Below, in pieces: positions 1 to 5,215 of a DNA stretch of 7,275 nt. Under the pieces are notes generated by a model. That model was not told the DNA's origin, did not search any database, and saw only the letters and a list, made by a program, of their open reading frames with translations. Both the position numbers and the translations under genes were made by a program. The stretch comes from Methanobacterium sp. PtaB.Bin024 (GTDB lineage Archaea; Methanobacteriota; Methanobacteria; Methanobacteriales; Methanobacteriaceae). How positions within the stretch are numbered: the stretch's first letter is position 1; each line of letters starts with the position of its first letter. Where the stretch lies: NCBI GenBank assembly GCA_002067065.1, contig MVPY01000020.1:1-7275 (forward strand), written 5' to 3'.

Positions 1-1
1 C

Positions 2-241
2 AGTTACACTATCACCTACATCGTATCCGAGACCGACACGGACATAATCAGCATGGCACGTGATATCTGCATGGACCTGGCCTTCCTCAAAATCGAGGGT
101 AAGACTGATGACACCCCAGAAGTCCAATCATTCAAATCTGGGAACAGTCAAATCTCGTATAGTAAACCAAACCCTATGACCACTATCGATAATCGGATAG
201 CAGGTATTAAACGGAATGAAATCAGTGTTGGAGTGTTATAG
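2..241 (+). CDS. Head-tail adaptor-like protein, C-terminal part (5' end outside window)
   Basis: The reading frame is open to the left edge, so this is the last 79 codons of a longer gene. The ATG at 53 is internal, because the residues before it (SYTITYIVSETDTDIIS) continue in frame. The visible part has a helical stretch (MARDICMDLAFLKIEG) followed by a polar segment rich in Ser, Asn and Gln. That resembles the C-terminal half of gp6/gp15-type adaptor proteins, which sit on the portal ring and join it to the head-closure protein. The call leans on gene order: it precedes a closure-like protein, a gp10-like protein and a tail tube gene. No catalytic motif is seen. The next gene starts three bases after the stop, and its ribosome binding site lies inside this gene. 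The adaptor role is inference; another short neck protein is possible. Confidence 0.55.
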   Translation, partial: SYTITYIVSETDTDIISMARDICMDLAFLKIEGKTDDTPEVQSFKSGNSQISYSKPNPMTTIDNRIAGIKRNEISVGVL

Positions 242-244
242 GAC

Positions 245-601
245 ATGGATCCATTCTTACAATTCCTACGAACCGAGTTACCCACTGGTGACACAATCGG
301 AAAGGACGTGACGGTTACCACGTGTACAGATATTGATGAAGAAGGAAAGCCAGTATACGATGAAACCAGTCACACATTACTTGCACAGATAGACCTTATG
401 AAAGGAACAGAGAAGATTATAGATGATATGATACTTAAACCCGGTGATGCTATGGGTTACTTCCAAAACAAAGATATTGAGTACCTTACAGAGGAAAGCA
501 AGGCAGAAGTAACCATTAATGGGGTTGATTTCACGTTTAAGGTTATGAATGTTCTTCCAGATATAATAAATATTGTTGTACCAATGAAACAAGGGTTTTA
601 A
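245..601 (+). CDS. Head-closure / head-tail joining protein
   Basis: A 118-aa protein. The start is ATG 245, supported by GGAGTG at 230-235 (9-nt spacing) inside the upstream gene. The N-terminal third is a short helix plus a polar stretch (residues 1-40). The rest looks beta-rich, with an alternating segment near residues 66-76 (PGDAMGYFQNK) and a C-terminal strand pair (VTINGVDFTFKVMNVLPD). That pattern, 'GD..GYF..., then ...V.ingv.y.V..v', together with the length matches SPP1 gp16-like stopper proteins, which seal the portal after DNA packaging and offer a docking surface for the tail. It lies between the adaptor-like and gp10-like genes, the expected place. An unrelated minor structural protein cannot be excluded by eye. 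Confidence 0.55.
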   Translation: MDPFLQFLRTELPTGDTIGKDVTVTTCTDIDEEGKPVYDETSHTLLAQIDLMKGTEKIIDDMILKPGDAMGYFQNKDIEYLTEESKAEVTINGVDFTFKVMNVLPDIINIVVPMKQGF

Positions 602-603
602 CT

Positions 604-1038
604 ATGGGTTCTGTTGACATCTCTATAAAAGACGAAGCCACACCATTCCTAGAAGGCAAGGTAAATGATTTCATCCCACAGGCCGTTAACATGATGGACA
701 ACGTGGCAGACACTTATAAAGGATATTTAGAAGCAGATGCCCCTGTTGGTGAAACCCATGAACTTGCAGACCTTAGTATGTGGGAACCTTTAGGATTATT
801 AGAACGATTTATTTTCAGCGGATCAGGACACTTTGATTGGGTTGTAGGTGGAACAGCAGCACATGATATTTACCCAGTCAATGCAAAGGCGTTATACTGG
901 GAAGGTGCGGATCATCCAGTCAAACACGTTTACCATCCGGGAACAGAACCAAACGATTACCCATCAGAAGCCTATGAATCGGCAGATGGTGAAATTGACG
1001 AAATTATAAATGAGTTTGCAGGGTGGGTAGTAGAATGA
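604..1038 (+). CDS. HK97 gp10-like neck/tail completion protein
   Basis: A 144-aa protein starting 2 nt after the previous stop. Its recognition features are those of the HK97 gp10 family. An amphipathic N-terminal helix region (residues 14-44) ends in an 'APVG' motif (46-49), where the family has 'APVDTG'. A beta region then carries 'I-Y-P-V-N-A-K-A-L-Y-W' (89-99) and the hallmark 'HPG' followed by N and P/Y (111-120). A C-terminal helix follows (125-139). Members occupy the neck of siphoviruses and act in head-tail joining or tail completion. The length agrees with the family (about 110-150 aa). The stop TGA overlaps the ATG of the next gene, so the two are translationally coupled. This is the best supported of the neck calls. 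Confidence 0.78.
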   Translation: MGSVDISIKDEATPFLEGKVNDFIPQAVNMMDNVADTYKGYLEADAPVGETHELADLSMWEPLGLLERFIFSGSGHFDWVVGGTAAHDIYPVNAKALYWEGADHPVKHVYHPGTEPNDYPSEAYESADGEIDEIINEFAGWVVE

Positions 1039-1520
1039 CACTTACAACAATAGGCACTGTTGATATTGAAAAGACACGGTGGAAAGGTGCCAGATTACCA
1101 ATCACAGAACTTAACGGATTCTACCAGATGGCACGTGTGGACTTCACCCTAAATGTGCAATGGATACCACCAACCGAAACCCTAAATCTCCAAAACCTCC
1201 TTGAAGACACCATCAAAGCAACTGTTGAAGCTTTTATTTATAGTGGTGAAGAAATATTCGAGAGCAAATACGTCTTCAAGGGACTGTTCAGACCTAAAAA
1301 AAGTTTCAACAAGATGGCACAGATTGAAGTAGAAGACCCAGTAAACGGGTTTAAAAAAGTAGCAATAGGTAGAAATAAACTATTGATGGGTAATGCTGCC
1401 GGTCACGTGGTGTTCATGTTTAACGATGAGTTAGACGATTCTAGGGAGTTAAGACAATATGTTCCATCTATTTTTATACAGTACTTGATTGATAATCAGA
1501 AATTCCAAGCAGATATTTAA
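1035..1520 (+). CDS. Tail terminator-position protein (unrecognised family)
   Basis: A 161-aa protein read from ATG 1035, which overlaps the upstream TGA by 4 bp (ATGA) with G-rich GGGTGGG at 1021-1027 as a possible ribosome binding site. An in-frame GTG at 1023 would add four residues but has poorer support. I do not recognise the sequence. It looks like mixed alpha/beta: strands around 'VDFTLNVQWIPP', a helix 'LQNLLEDTIKATVEAFIYSG', then strands, and a helical, hydrophobic C-terminus (PSIFIQYLIDNQKF). Position after a gp10-like gene and upstream of the tube protein is where siphoviruses place the tail terminator, which caps the tube and binds the neck. Its length is near that of terminators. 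The role is inferred from order alone. The glycosyltransferase ATG follows the stop immediately (1521). Confidence 0.45.
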   Translation: MTLTTIGTVDIEKTRWKGARLPITELNGFYQMARVDFTLNVQWIPPTETLNLQNLLEDTIKATVEAFIYSGEEIFESKYVFKGLFRPKKSFNKMAQIEVEDPVNGFKKVAIGRNKLLMGNAAGHVVFMFNDELDDSRELRQYVPSIFIQYLIDNQKFQADI

Positions 1521-2141
1521 ATGAAAATACCAAGGATCCTTCATGGCATCTGGTTTGGTGGTGAATTACCAGAACAATTCCGGGAGTACCGTGGAACATG
1601 GAAAAAGCACCACCCCGACTGGAAGTTCATATTATGGGAAGATGACAACCTCTTTGAACTTGAGAACCAGAAACTATTTGATAAGGCCCGTACACCAGCC
1701 GAACAGTCCGACATAGCCCGTTATGAGATTCTTAAAAGGTTTGGTGGTGTCTATGCTGATATGGACTTTGAATGCTACCAGAACATAGAACCACTCCTAG
1801 GTTATCATAGCTTTTTTATCGTGATGGACAAACCAGTCTGGAAGGGTAATATCCAGAAATATAATATCCCATACCTCAACAACGCCCTCATGGGTTGTAT
1901 CCCAGACCATCCTTTAATTAACCGTTTAATAAACCGTTTACCTTCTTTTGTTAAAGAAAATAAAGATGAACACGTTTGTTTCCGTACCGGTCCGGGATTT
2001 GTAAGCCAAACACTCCATGATGAACGTGATGTTCTACTTTTAGACAACTACAAGCTCAGGAAGGAAGGATACACACGACACCATTATGCTAATAGTTGGA
2101 AGGAAACCGAACCACAACCCAGGCCCTGGCCAAAAAGATGA
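1521..2141 (+). CDS. GT32-type DXD glycosyltransferase
   Basis: A 206-aa soluble enzyme of the 'glycosyltransferase sugar-binding region containing DXD' type (GT-A fold, retaining). Visible motifs in order: N-terminal strand IPRILHGIWFGG (3-14); 'HPDWKFILWED' (31-41); 'AEQSDIARYEIL' (60-71), whose SD and RY residues belong to the nucleotide-sugar site; GGVYADMD (75-82) with the metal-binding D80-x-D82; 'TGPGF' (156-160); and C-terminal HHYANSW (187-193), the usual H-x-x-x-S-W closing motif. All key positions look intact, and the length is typical for a catalytic core. No membrane segment or signal is seen, so it should act in the cytoplasm. It starts directly at the previous stop and its TGA overlaps the methyltransferase ATG, so it is co-expressed with virion genes. 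Sugar donor and acceptor cannot be read from the sequence. Likely targets are a virion protein or a host surface glycan. Confidence 0.88.
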   Translation: MKIPRILHGIWFGGELPEQFREYRGTWKKHHPDWKFILWEDDNLFELENQKLFDKARTPAEQSDIARYEILKRFGGVYADMDFECYQNIEPLLGYHSFFIVMDKPVWKGNIQKYNIPYLNNALMGCIPDHPLINRLINRLPSFVKENKDEHVCFRTGPGFVSQTLHDERDVLLLDNYKLRKEGYTRHHYANSWKETEPQPRPWPKR

Positions 2142-2719
2142 TACCAAATTGGACATGGAATGAATATGGCCGGGGTTTCAGCACCCGAACCGGTAAAAAA
2201 GAATCCATCCAATGGATTAAGAAAAACATACCAAAGGATGCTAAAATCCTAGATGTGGGGTTTGGTTGTGCTATATACGCTAGACTACTAAGACATGAAG
2301 GTTATAAATACATTGACGGCGTTGATGTCTATGAATCTGGAATATATGAGCTTAAACTGGATAAATATTATAATAACATCTTTATTAGTGATATTCTGGA
2401 TTTCTATTTTGATTATTATGATCTTATTATATTAGGTGATGTCCTTGAGCACCTATCACTCAGTGATGGTAAGAATTTACTTGAAGAGTGGATTAAACAG
2501 GACAAAACCAGCAATATACTAATATCTGTTCCTTATGAGTTAAAACAACAACCAACAGAAGAAAACAAACACGAAGAACACTTACAGGACAAGATAAACG
2601 AGGAGTACATGGCACTATATTATCCCTACTTAGAACTTTTATTTTCAGATGAAATGGACGACCTACCAGGTAAGAGGATAGCAATTTACACTTATACAAA
2701 AAAATGTAATGAGAGGTGA
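2138..2719 (+). CDS. Class I SAM-dependent methyltransferase
   Basis: A 193-aa protein with a Rossmann-type methyltransferase core. Motif I is LDVGFGCAIYA (38-48), binding SAM. The acidic end of strand 2 is GVDVYES (61-67), ribose contact. SDILDF (84-89) is the adenine-side loop. DLIILGDVLEHL (95-106) is the motif with the E-H seen in UbiE/Coq5-like and many sugar or small-molecule methyltransferases. NILISVP (126-132) forms strand 5, followed by a charged 'NKHEEHLQD' segment. I chose ATG 2138 because it gives a 4-bp ATGA overlap with the glycosyltransferase stop; a TTG at 2096 in the same frame would sit deep inside that gene and has no ribosome site. The motif set argues against a DNA methyltransferase (no DPPY/NPPY or PC motif). 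Pairing with a glycosyltransferase suggests O-methylation of a transferred sugar, which is inference. Confidence 0.85.
   Translation: MIPNWTWNEYGRGFSTRTGKKESIQWIKKNIPKDAKILDVGFGCAIYARLLRHEGYKYIDGVDVYESGIYELKLDKYYNNIFISDILDFYFDYYDLIILGDVLEHLSLSDGKNLLEEWIKQDKTSNILISVPYELKQQPTEENKHEEHLQDKINEEYMALYYPYLELLFSDEMDDLPGKRIAIYTYTKKCNER
2713..2719 (+). promoter_or_regulatory. Ribosome binding site GAGGTGA deciding a TTG start
   Basis: GAGGTGA matches the archaeal anti-Shine-Dalgarno (CACCUCC) almost perfectly. It sits within the last codons of the methyltransferase and 4 nt before TTG 2724. It is the reason to prefer TTG over the ATG at 2709, which would lie upstream of it. Confidence 0.7.
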
Positions 2720-2723
2720 GATT

Positions 2724-2951
2724 TTGTCAAAACCAACACAAAAAAGTATAGAAAACAGTATCAAGAACTGTTTAAGACATGATGATGAATTTACAGCATT
2801 AAACTATTATGATAACTTTAAAGACAGATTTCCAAAGCTAGACATGAATAAACTAGTAGAAGAAGTTAGAAACGAAAACAAACCAAAAGTAAAGATTGAA
2901 ATTGAAAAAGAAGAAAAACAAGAAGAAATAATTGATAAGGAGGATGAATAA
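2724..2951 (+). CDS. Small charged protein of unknown function
   Basis: A 75-aa protein if it starts at TTG 2724, which lies 4 nt after the excellent ribosome site GAGGTGA at 2713-2719. An in-frame ATG at 2709 would add five residues but overlaps that site and lacks one of its own. Residues 1-48 look like a compact helical unit (KSIENSIKNCLRHDD, then NYYDNFKDRFP). The last 25 residues are low-complexity Lys/Glu (KVKIEIEKEEKQEEIIDKED), likely disordered. I do not recognise it. It lies between the cargo methyltransferase and the tail tube gene, and its tail contains the tube gene's ribosome site. It could be cargo or a small tail-related accessory factor; the sequence does not decide. Confidence 0.6.
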   Translation: MSKPTQKSIENSIKNCLRHDDEFTALNYYDNFKDRFPKLDMNKLVEEVRNENKPKVKIEIEKEEKQEEIIDKEDE

Positions 2952-2953
2952 TT

Positions 2954-3775
2954 ATGACAGGAGAAGATATAGCAGGAATAGTCGACCTAGACGCTAAAGC
3001 ATTAGAAGTACTAGACAGTAGCAACTTCATGATCGTCCTGGGAGTTCCTGTAGTAAAAGAAGAACTAAGCGGAACCATTGGTGGAAGCCCCGCAAATACG
3101 GACTTCACAACACGATACCCAATATTCCCAGCCAGTGGTAAAACCAAAGCACCAATCGCAGCCGATGTAACTGCATATACAAGGGTGGAAGGTAGCCCTG
3201 ATGTTGACACGGAGGCCGCTGTAAGTGCAATAAGCACCGGAACCGACGTACCAACAGGATATACAATCTATAACACCGTTGAACTTACCACAGCACCATT
3301 AGAGACTGATGACGCTGTACTATTAGATTACCACGCTTATAACGATTTATATGTCCAGCAGAGCATTAAACCAAAGATAGACCAGAATACAGACGATCTA
3401 GAAAGACTAGGTAGCAGAACGGTCTATACAAAGTATGGTAATATTAAATCTGAAGTAGAAGTGGAATGTGCTTTAGCAGACTTGAAGGCAATGTTACTTT
3501 CCTTCCGGGCAGCAAGTGATCAAACCGGTGTAGAAGCAGGACAAACCATATATGAAGTAAGAAGCACCCCACAAGTCCTCAAAGGATTCATACCCATCTA
3601 CAGCGGTGATGAAACTGACGACCCAATAGACCGGGAAGAAATGGGCCGTATTATACTCGATGGCGTGCAGATACCCCCATCACTACCAGAGGTTAAAACC
3701 GGGGATACTGCTACTGTGACTTTAACGTGCAGTATTGGTGAGAAGCTGCGTATCCTGGCACCTACTGAAACCTAA
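2954..3775 (+). CDS. Major tail (tube) protein
   Basis: A 273-aa protein with a strong ribosome site (AAGGAGGAT, GGAGG at 2939-2943) ten bases before ATG 2954, fitting high expression. It is Thr, Asp and Ala rich, beta-dominated and lacks cysteine clusters, signal or membrane segments. Residues 1-75 and 130-273 look like a tube-protein fold: 'YTKYGNIKSEVEVECALADLK' (158-178) followed by 'QVLKGFIPIYSGDET' (207-221) and 'GRIILDGVQIPP' (231-242), with a closing strand pair 'TATVTLTCSIGEKLRIL'. Residues about 72-130 read as an extra beta segment (TVELTTAPLETDDAVLLDY). Stacked hexameric rings of such proteins make the non-contractile tube. It is followed at once by a terminator-like hairpin and, further on, by the tail chaperone and tape measure genes, the canonical order. 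The family call rests on composition and order, not on a search. Confidence 0.75.
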   Translation: MTGEDIAGIVDLDAKALEVLDSSNFMIVLGVPVVKEELSGTIGGSPANTDFTTRYPIFPASGKTKAPIAADVTAYTRVEGSPDVDTEAAVSAISTGTDVPTGYTIYNTVELTTAPLETDDAVLLDYHAYNDLYVQQSIKPKIDQNTDDLERLGSRTVYTKYGNIKSEVEVECALADLKAMLLSFRAASDQTGVEAGQTIYEVRSTPQVLKGFIPIYSGDETDDPIDREEMGRIILDGVQIPPSLPEVKTGDTATVTLTCSIGEKLRILAPTET

Positions 3776-3776
3776 T

Positions 3777-3826
3777 TTAAGGGATTTACTTTTTTTATTC
3801 CCTTAACCTTTTATTTTACTTTTTTT
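3777..3826 (+). terminator. Hairpin plus oligo-T terminator after the tail tube gene
   Basis: TTAAGGGA (3777-3784) is exactly complementary to TCCCTTAA (3799-3806), an 8-bp stem with a 14-nt loop that itself holds T7 (3790-3796). It is followed by a T-rich tract ending in T7 (3820-3826). It begins one base after the tube gene stop. Archaeal termination is driven by oligo-T, so both T-runs are candidates. It would separate the abundant tube transcript from the low-level chaperone genes. Confidence 0.65.
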
Positions 3827-3911
3827 GTTTGGTGAGTAAGTCCTCCTGAAAGGATGATGCCCGTGGATATGGGGTGGGACGAGTAGGAATGGGTTCACCA
3901 ATACTTTTTTT
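3788..3911 (+). repeat. Three direct repeats of TACTTTTTTT
   Basis: The decamer TACTTTTTTT occurs at 3787-3796, 3817-3826 and 3902-3911 within one intergenic region, and a T6 version (TACTTTTTT) recurs at 4959-4967 just after the chaperone extension stop. The spacing puts one after the tube-gene stem, one before the G-rich block and one after it. They are most simply reiterated oligo-T termination signals. Confidence 0.5.
3829..3911 (+). ncRNA. Candidate structured RNA with T-run 3' end
   Basis: A G-rich block in AT-rich surroundings. TTGGTGA (3829-3835) pairs exactly with TCACCAA (3895-3901), closing a 59-nt interior. Inside, GTCC (3840-3843) can pair with GGAC (3877-3880), TCCT (3844-3847) with AGGA (3851-3854) over a GAA loop, and CCC (3860-3862) with GGG (3871-3873). 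The result is a nested three-way junction. The closing helix is followed directly by TAC and T7 (3902-3911), as at the 3' end of a discrete archaeal transcript. No long open frame crosses it. The folding was done by eye. It does not fit a tRNA, a C/D box RNA or any riboswitch I know. A leader element for the next gene or a complex terminator is possible. Confidence 0.4.
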
Positions 3912-3924
3912 GAGGTGTAACTAA

Positions 3925-4080
3925 ATGTTAGAATTTATTTTATCAATCGGACTAATAATCGAACTAATTATAATAATTCAATTCATACGTGATAATAAAA
4001 GCCAAAACTACCTAATAAAATCACTAAGAAAAACGAATAACCAATTATTTGGGGGATTAATCAAATATAAAGGAGAATAA
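3925..4080 (+). CDS. Small single-pass membrane protein (51 aa)
   Basis: A short gene with ATG 3925 and stop 4078-4080. It has a clear ribosome site, GAGGTG at 3912-3917, seven bases before the start. The protein begins MLEFILSIGLIIELIIIIQF, one hydrophobic helix of about 18 residues (4-21). A basic, polar C-terminal part of 30 residues follows (RDNKSQNYLIKSLRKTNNQ...). The positive-inside rule puts the C-terminus in the cytoplasm. It ends six bases before the chaperone start and contains that gene's ribosome site (AGGAGA, 4071-4076), so the two are probably cotranscribed. I recognise no family. Holin-like, exclusion or tail-anchoring roles are all possible. Confidence 0.65.
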   Translation: MLEFILSIGLIIELIIIIQFIRDNKSQNYLIKSLRKTNNQLFGGLIKYKGE

Positions 4081-4086
4081 GATAAG

Positions 4087-4728
4087 ATGGTTGTAAAAAT
4101 ACCAAAACTCTACCGAACCAAAACCATAGAAATAGACGTTGGAGAAGAAGAACCAATCGAAATAGAAGTAAGAGGATATAGGCCAGTTGATATAGAAATC
4201 GCTGCAAAACTACAAAGCCTAAGAAACGAATTACCAGCACTATTTAATAAATTAAAGGTCTTCAGGGAACTACAAAACAAGCTTATAAAAGAAGCACAGA
4301 AACAACCCGCAGACAAACCATTATCAGAAGAAGAGTTAGGGGATAAGTTTATAGACGGTGTACTACAAATACAGGACAATGAGTTTACAGAGAAAGAATT
4401 ACAAGAACTAGAAAACAGTAAATCAGAAGTTGACAGGATAAACAGGGAAATAGAGGAATACGCCAGTATATTAGGACAACGTGGGCTTAAACGGTTCTAC
4501 TATAAAGATGATGAAGGATATAAGGAAGCAGAATCAAATAATGAAGGCACAGATTACATTGATAAGCTCCAAGATATAGAGATTGATCAGGATCATTTAT
4601 TGAAGATTGCTTATGCCATGATAGAATTATCAGCCCCTAATCAAAAGCTACAAAAGAGGTTAGAGAAGAAGGCGGCTGATAAGGGAAAGCCAAAAAAAAA
4701 GGGAAGGAAACCCTCGAAGAAACCTTAG
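4087..4728 (+). CDS. Tail assembly chaperone (gpG-like, unshifted product)
   Basis: A 213-aa protein starting at ATG 4087 with AGGAGA at 4071-4076 upstream. Residues 1-40 are beta-rich and acidic (TIEIDVGEEEPIEIEVRGYRPVDIEI), as in tail chaperones. Residues 36-135 are mostly charged helix with coiled-coil character (ELPALFNKLKVFRELQNKLI; KELQELENSKSEVDRINREI). Then come a segment with 'LLKIAYAMIEL' and a strongly basic Lys/Pro C-terminus. Such proteins bind the tape measure during tail assembly and are absent from the finished virion. The position between tube and tape measure genes and the overlapping -1 frame at the 3' end are the diagnostic signs. It is longer than lambda gpG (about 140 aa). 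The Lys-rich end is encoded by the slippery run itself. Confidence 0.75.
   Translation: MVVKIPKLYRTKTIEIDVGEEEPIEIEVRGYRPVDIEIAAKLQSLRNELPALFNKLKVFRELQNKLIKEAQKQPADKPLSEEELGDKFIDGVLQIQDNEFTEKELQELENSKSEVDRINREIEEYASILGQRGLKRFYYKDDEGYKEAESNNEGTDYIDKLQDIEIDQDHLLKIAYAMIELSAPNQKLQKRLEKKAADKGKPKKKGRKPSKKP
4692..4704 (+). promoter_or_regulatory. Programmed -1 frameshift site (A9GGG)
   Basis: In the chaperone frame the codons read CCA AAA AAA AAG GGA. This contains the heptamer A-AAA-AAG (4695-4701), the same as the well-known dnaX-type slippery site, and the overlapping A-AAA-AAA (4692-4698). Slipping back one base opens a frame that runs without stop from 4683 to 4955. A short GGG (4701-4703)/CCC (4711-4713) hairpin and purine-rich SD-like tracts upstream (for example GAAGG near 4668) might stimulate. 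RNA polymerase slippage on A9 would give the same fusion. Confidence 0.75.
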
Positions 4729-4955
4729 ATGACTATCGTAAAATGTTCATGGGAATTGCCCTGGAATGGAAACAACCCTATGAATACGTACTTGAATTAC
4801 CCGATATGAACGCCATCTGGGATACATTAGACATTTACAATCCAGAAGATGATGAAAATAATGGATTACCAAGTGCTGAAGAACGTAGAAAGAAAATAGA
4901 AGCTGTTAGGAAGGCACGGAGTGAAAAGCTGAAAAGAGAGAATAGGAAGGGCTGA
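4701..4955 (+). CDS. Tail assembly chaperone C-terminal extension (gpT-like, made by -1 frameshift)
   Basis: This frame has its first in-frame ATGs at 4743 and 4749, but neither has a ribosome site. The codons upstream of them already encode a natural-looking segment (KETLEETLDDYRKMFMGIALEW). With the shift at 4695-4701, 205 residues of the first frame would join 84 residues of this one, a fusion of about 289 aa. The extension has an aromatic helix (IALEWKQPYEYVLELPDMNAIWDTLDIYNP) and a highly charged helical tail (EERRKKIEAVRKARSEKLKRE). In lambda, gpGT binds the tape measure through G and recruits tube protein through T. The same division of labour is inferred here. The stop is directly followed by the antisense AbrB-like gene. 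Confidence 0.72.
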   Translation, partial: GKETLEETLDDYRKMFMGIALEWKQPYEYVLELPDMNAIWDTLDIYNPEDDENNGLPSAEERRKKIEAVRKARSEKLKRENRKG

Positions 4956-5126
4956 TTATACTTTTTTAATTACGGCGATCCATTTCCCATTTACTTTATC
5001 AAGTTCCCAGAGGATTTGATCACCCCCTGTTAATTCTAGATAATCTCTTACCTCTGAAGGTATTGTTGTCTTTAAAGTGTATTTTTCCTTATTCGCATAC
5101 CCCACTTTAGTCACACTTCCTTTCAT
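4956..5126 (-). CDS. AbrB/MazE-like (SpoVT-AbrB fold) small DNA-binding protein
   Basis: A 56-aa protein with ATG at 5126-5124 and stop TAA at 4958-4956. The sequence follows the swapped-hairpin AbrB pattern: 'YTLKTTIPSEVRDYLEL' (16-32) with the usual T-I-P-x-E-V-R, then 'GGDQILWEL' (34-42), where the family has G-D-x-I-x-W/F, and a final strand (GKWIAVIKKV, 47-56). Such proteins dimerise and bind palindromic DNA, either as regulators or as antitoxins. No toxin gene lies next to it. No ribosome site is visible; a TATA box about 27 bp upstream suggests a leaderless mRNA. It converges on the chaperone gene with no gap and shares a divergent control region with the 34-aa gene, which it may repress. 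Function as regulator rather than antitoxin is inferred. Confidence 0.72.
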   Translation of the reverse strand: MKGSVTKVGYANKEKYTLKTTIPSEVRDYLELTGGDQILWELDKVNGKWIAVIKKV

Positions 5127-5149
5127 ATTTGACTATTAATTATTGTTAA

Positions 5150-5157
5150 TTATATAT
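5150..5157 (-). promoter_or_regulatory. TATA box for the AbrB-like gene (leaderless)
   Basis: On the minus strand the sequence reads ATATATAA, centred about 27 bases upstream of the ATG at 5126. Archaeal transcription starts about 25-27 bp after the box centre, which puts the start at or next to the A of ATG. That agrees with the lack of a ribosome site. Confidence 0.5.
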
Positions 5158-5175
5158 TCAATACCCCTAATTACT

Positions 5176-5190
5176 ACCAAAGTATAAATA
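5176..5190 (+). promoter_or_regulatory. BRE/TATA promoter for the 34-aa gene
   Basis: The sequence ACCAAAG followed by TATAAATA (5183-5190) looks like a good archaeal BRE plus TATA box. Initiation about 25 bp downstream (near 5212) would leave a leader of about 25 nt holding the ribosome site at 5225-5233. Confidence 0.55.
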
Positions 5191-5191
5191 T

Positions 5192-5215
5192 TAGTAGTTA
5201 CTATAATAACTATTA
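5192..5215. promoter_or_regulatory. Candidate operator: imperfect palindrome between TATA and start
   Basis: TAGTAGTTA (5192-5200) and TAACTATTA (5207-5215) are complementary at 8 of 9 positions, with a 6-bp spacer. A further ACTAC (5173-5177) can pair with GTAGT (5194-5198). The palindrome lies just after the TATA box and over the expected transcription start, where a repressor would block initiation. The divergent AbrB-like protein is the obvious candidate to bind it; this link is inferred. Confidence 0.45.

Noticed and set aside
1023..1034. GTG 1023 as start of the terminator-position gene
   Set aside because: The ATG at 1035 overlaps the upstream stop as ATGA and has GGGTGGG upstream. 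The GTG would use that same tract as coding sequence.
2096..2137. TTG 2096 as start of the methyltransferase
   Set aside because: It would add 14 residues encoded inside the glycosyltransferase gene with no ribosome site. The ATGA overlap at 2138 is the normal coupled arrangement.
1521..2719. DNA-modification (anti-restriction) reading of the glycosyltransferase and methyltransferase
   Set aside because: The methyltransferase lacks DPPY/NPPY or PC catalytic motifs, and the glycosyltransferase has GT32-type DXD motifs rather than those of T4-type DNA glucosyltransferases.
2866..3237. A 123-aa minus-strand reading frame
   Set aside because: It lies antisense to the charged small protein and the tube gene, has no ribosome site, and its composition mirrors the plus-strand codons.
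3844..3890. Hammerhead ribozyme or C/D box RNA suggested by CCTGAAAGGATGATG
   Set aside because: The CUGAUGA and GAAA core elements are not in the required order. The only box-C-like ATGATG has no box D (CTGA) downstream before the closing helix.
3829..3901. A tRNA with TTGGTGA/TCACCAA as acceptor stem
   Set aside because: No TTC-containing T-arm at the right distance, no D-arm pattern and no 5-bp anticodon stem with 7-nt loop could be placed.
4743..4955. A separate 70-aa gene starting at ATG 4743
   Set aside because: No ribosome site precedes 4743 or 4749, and the frame is open and protein-like upstream to 4683, across the A9GGG run. It is better read as the frameshift extension of the chaperone.
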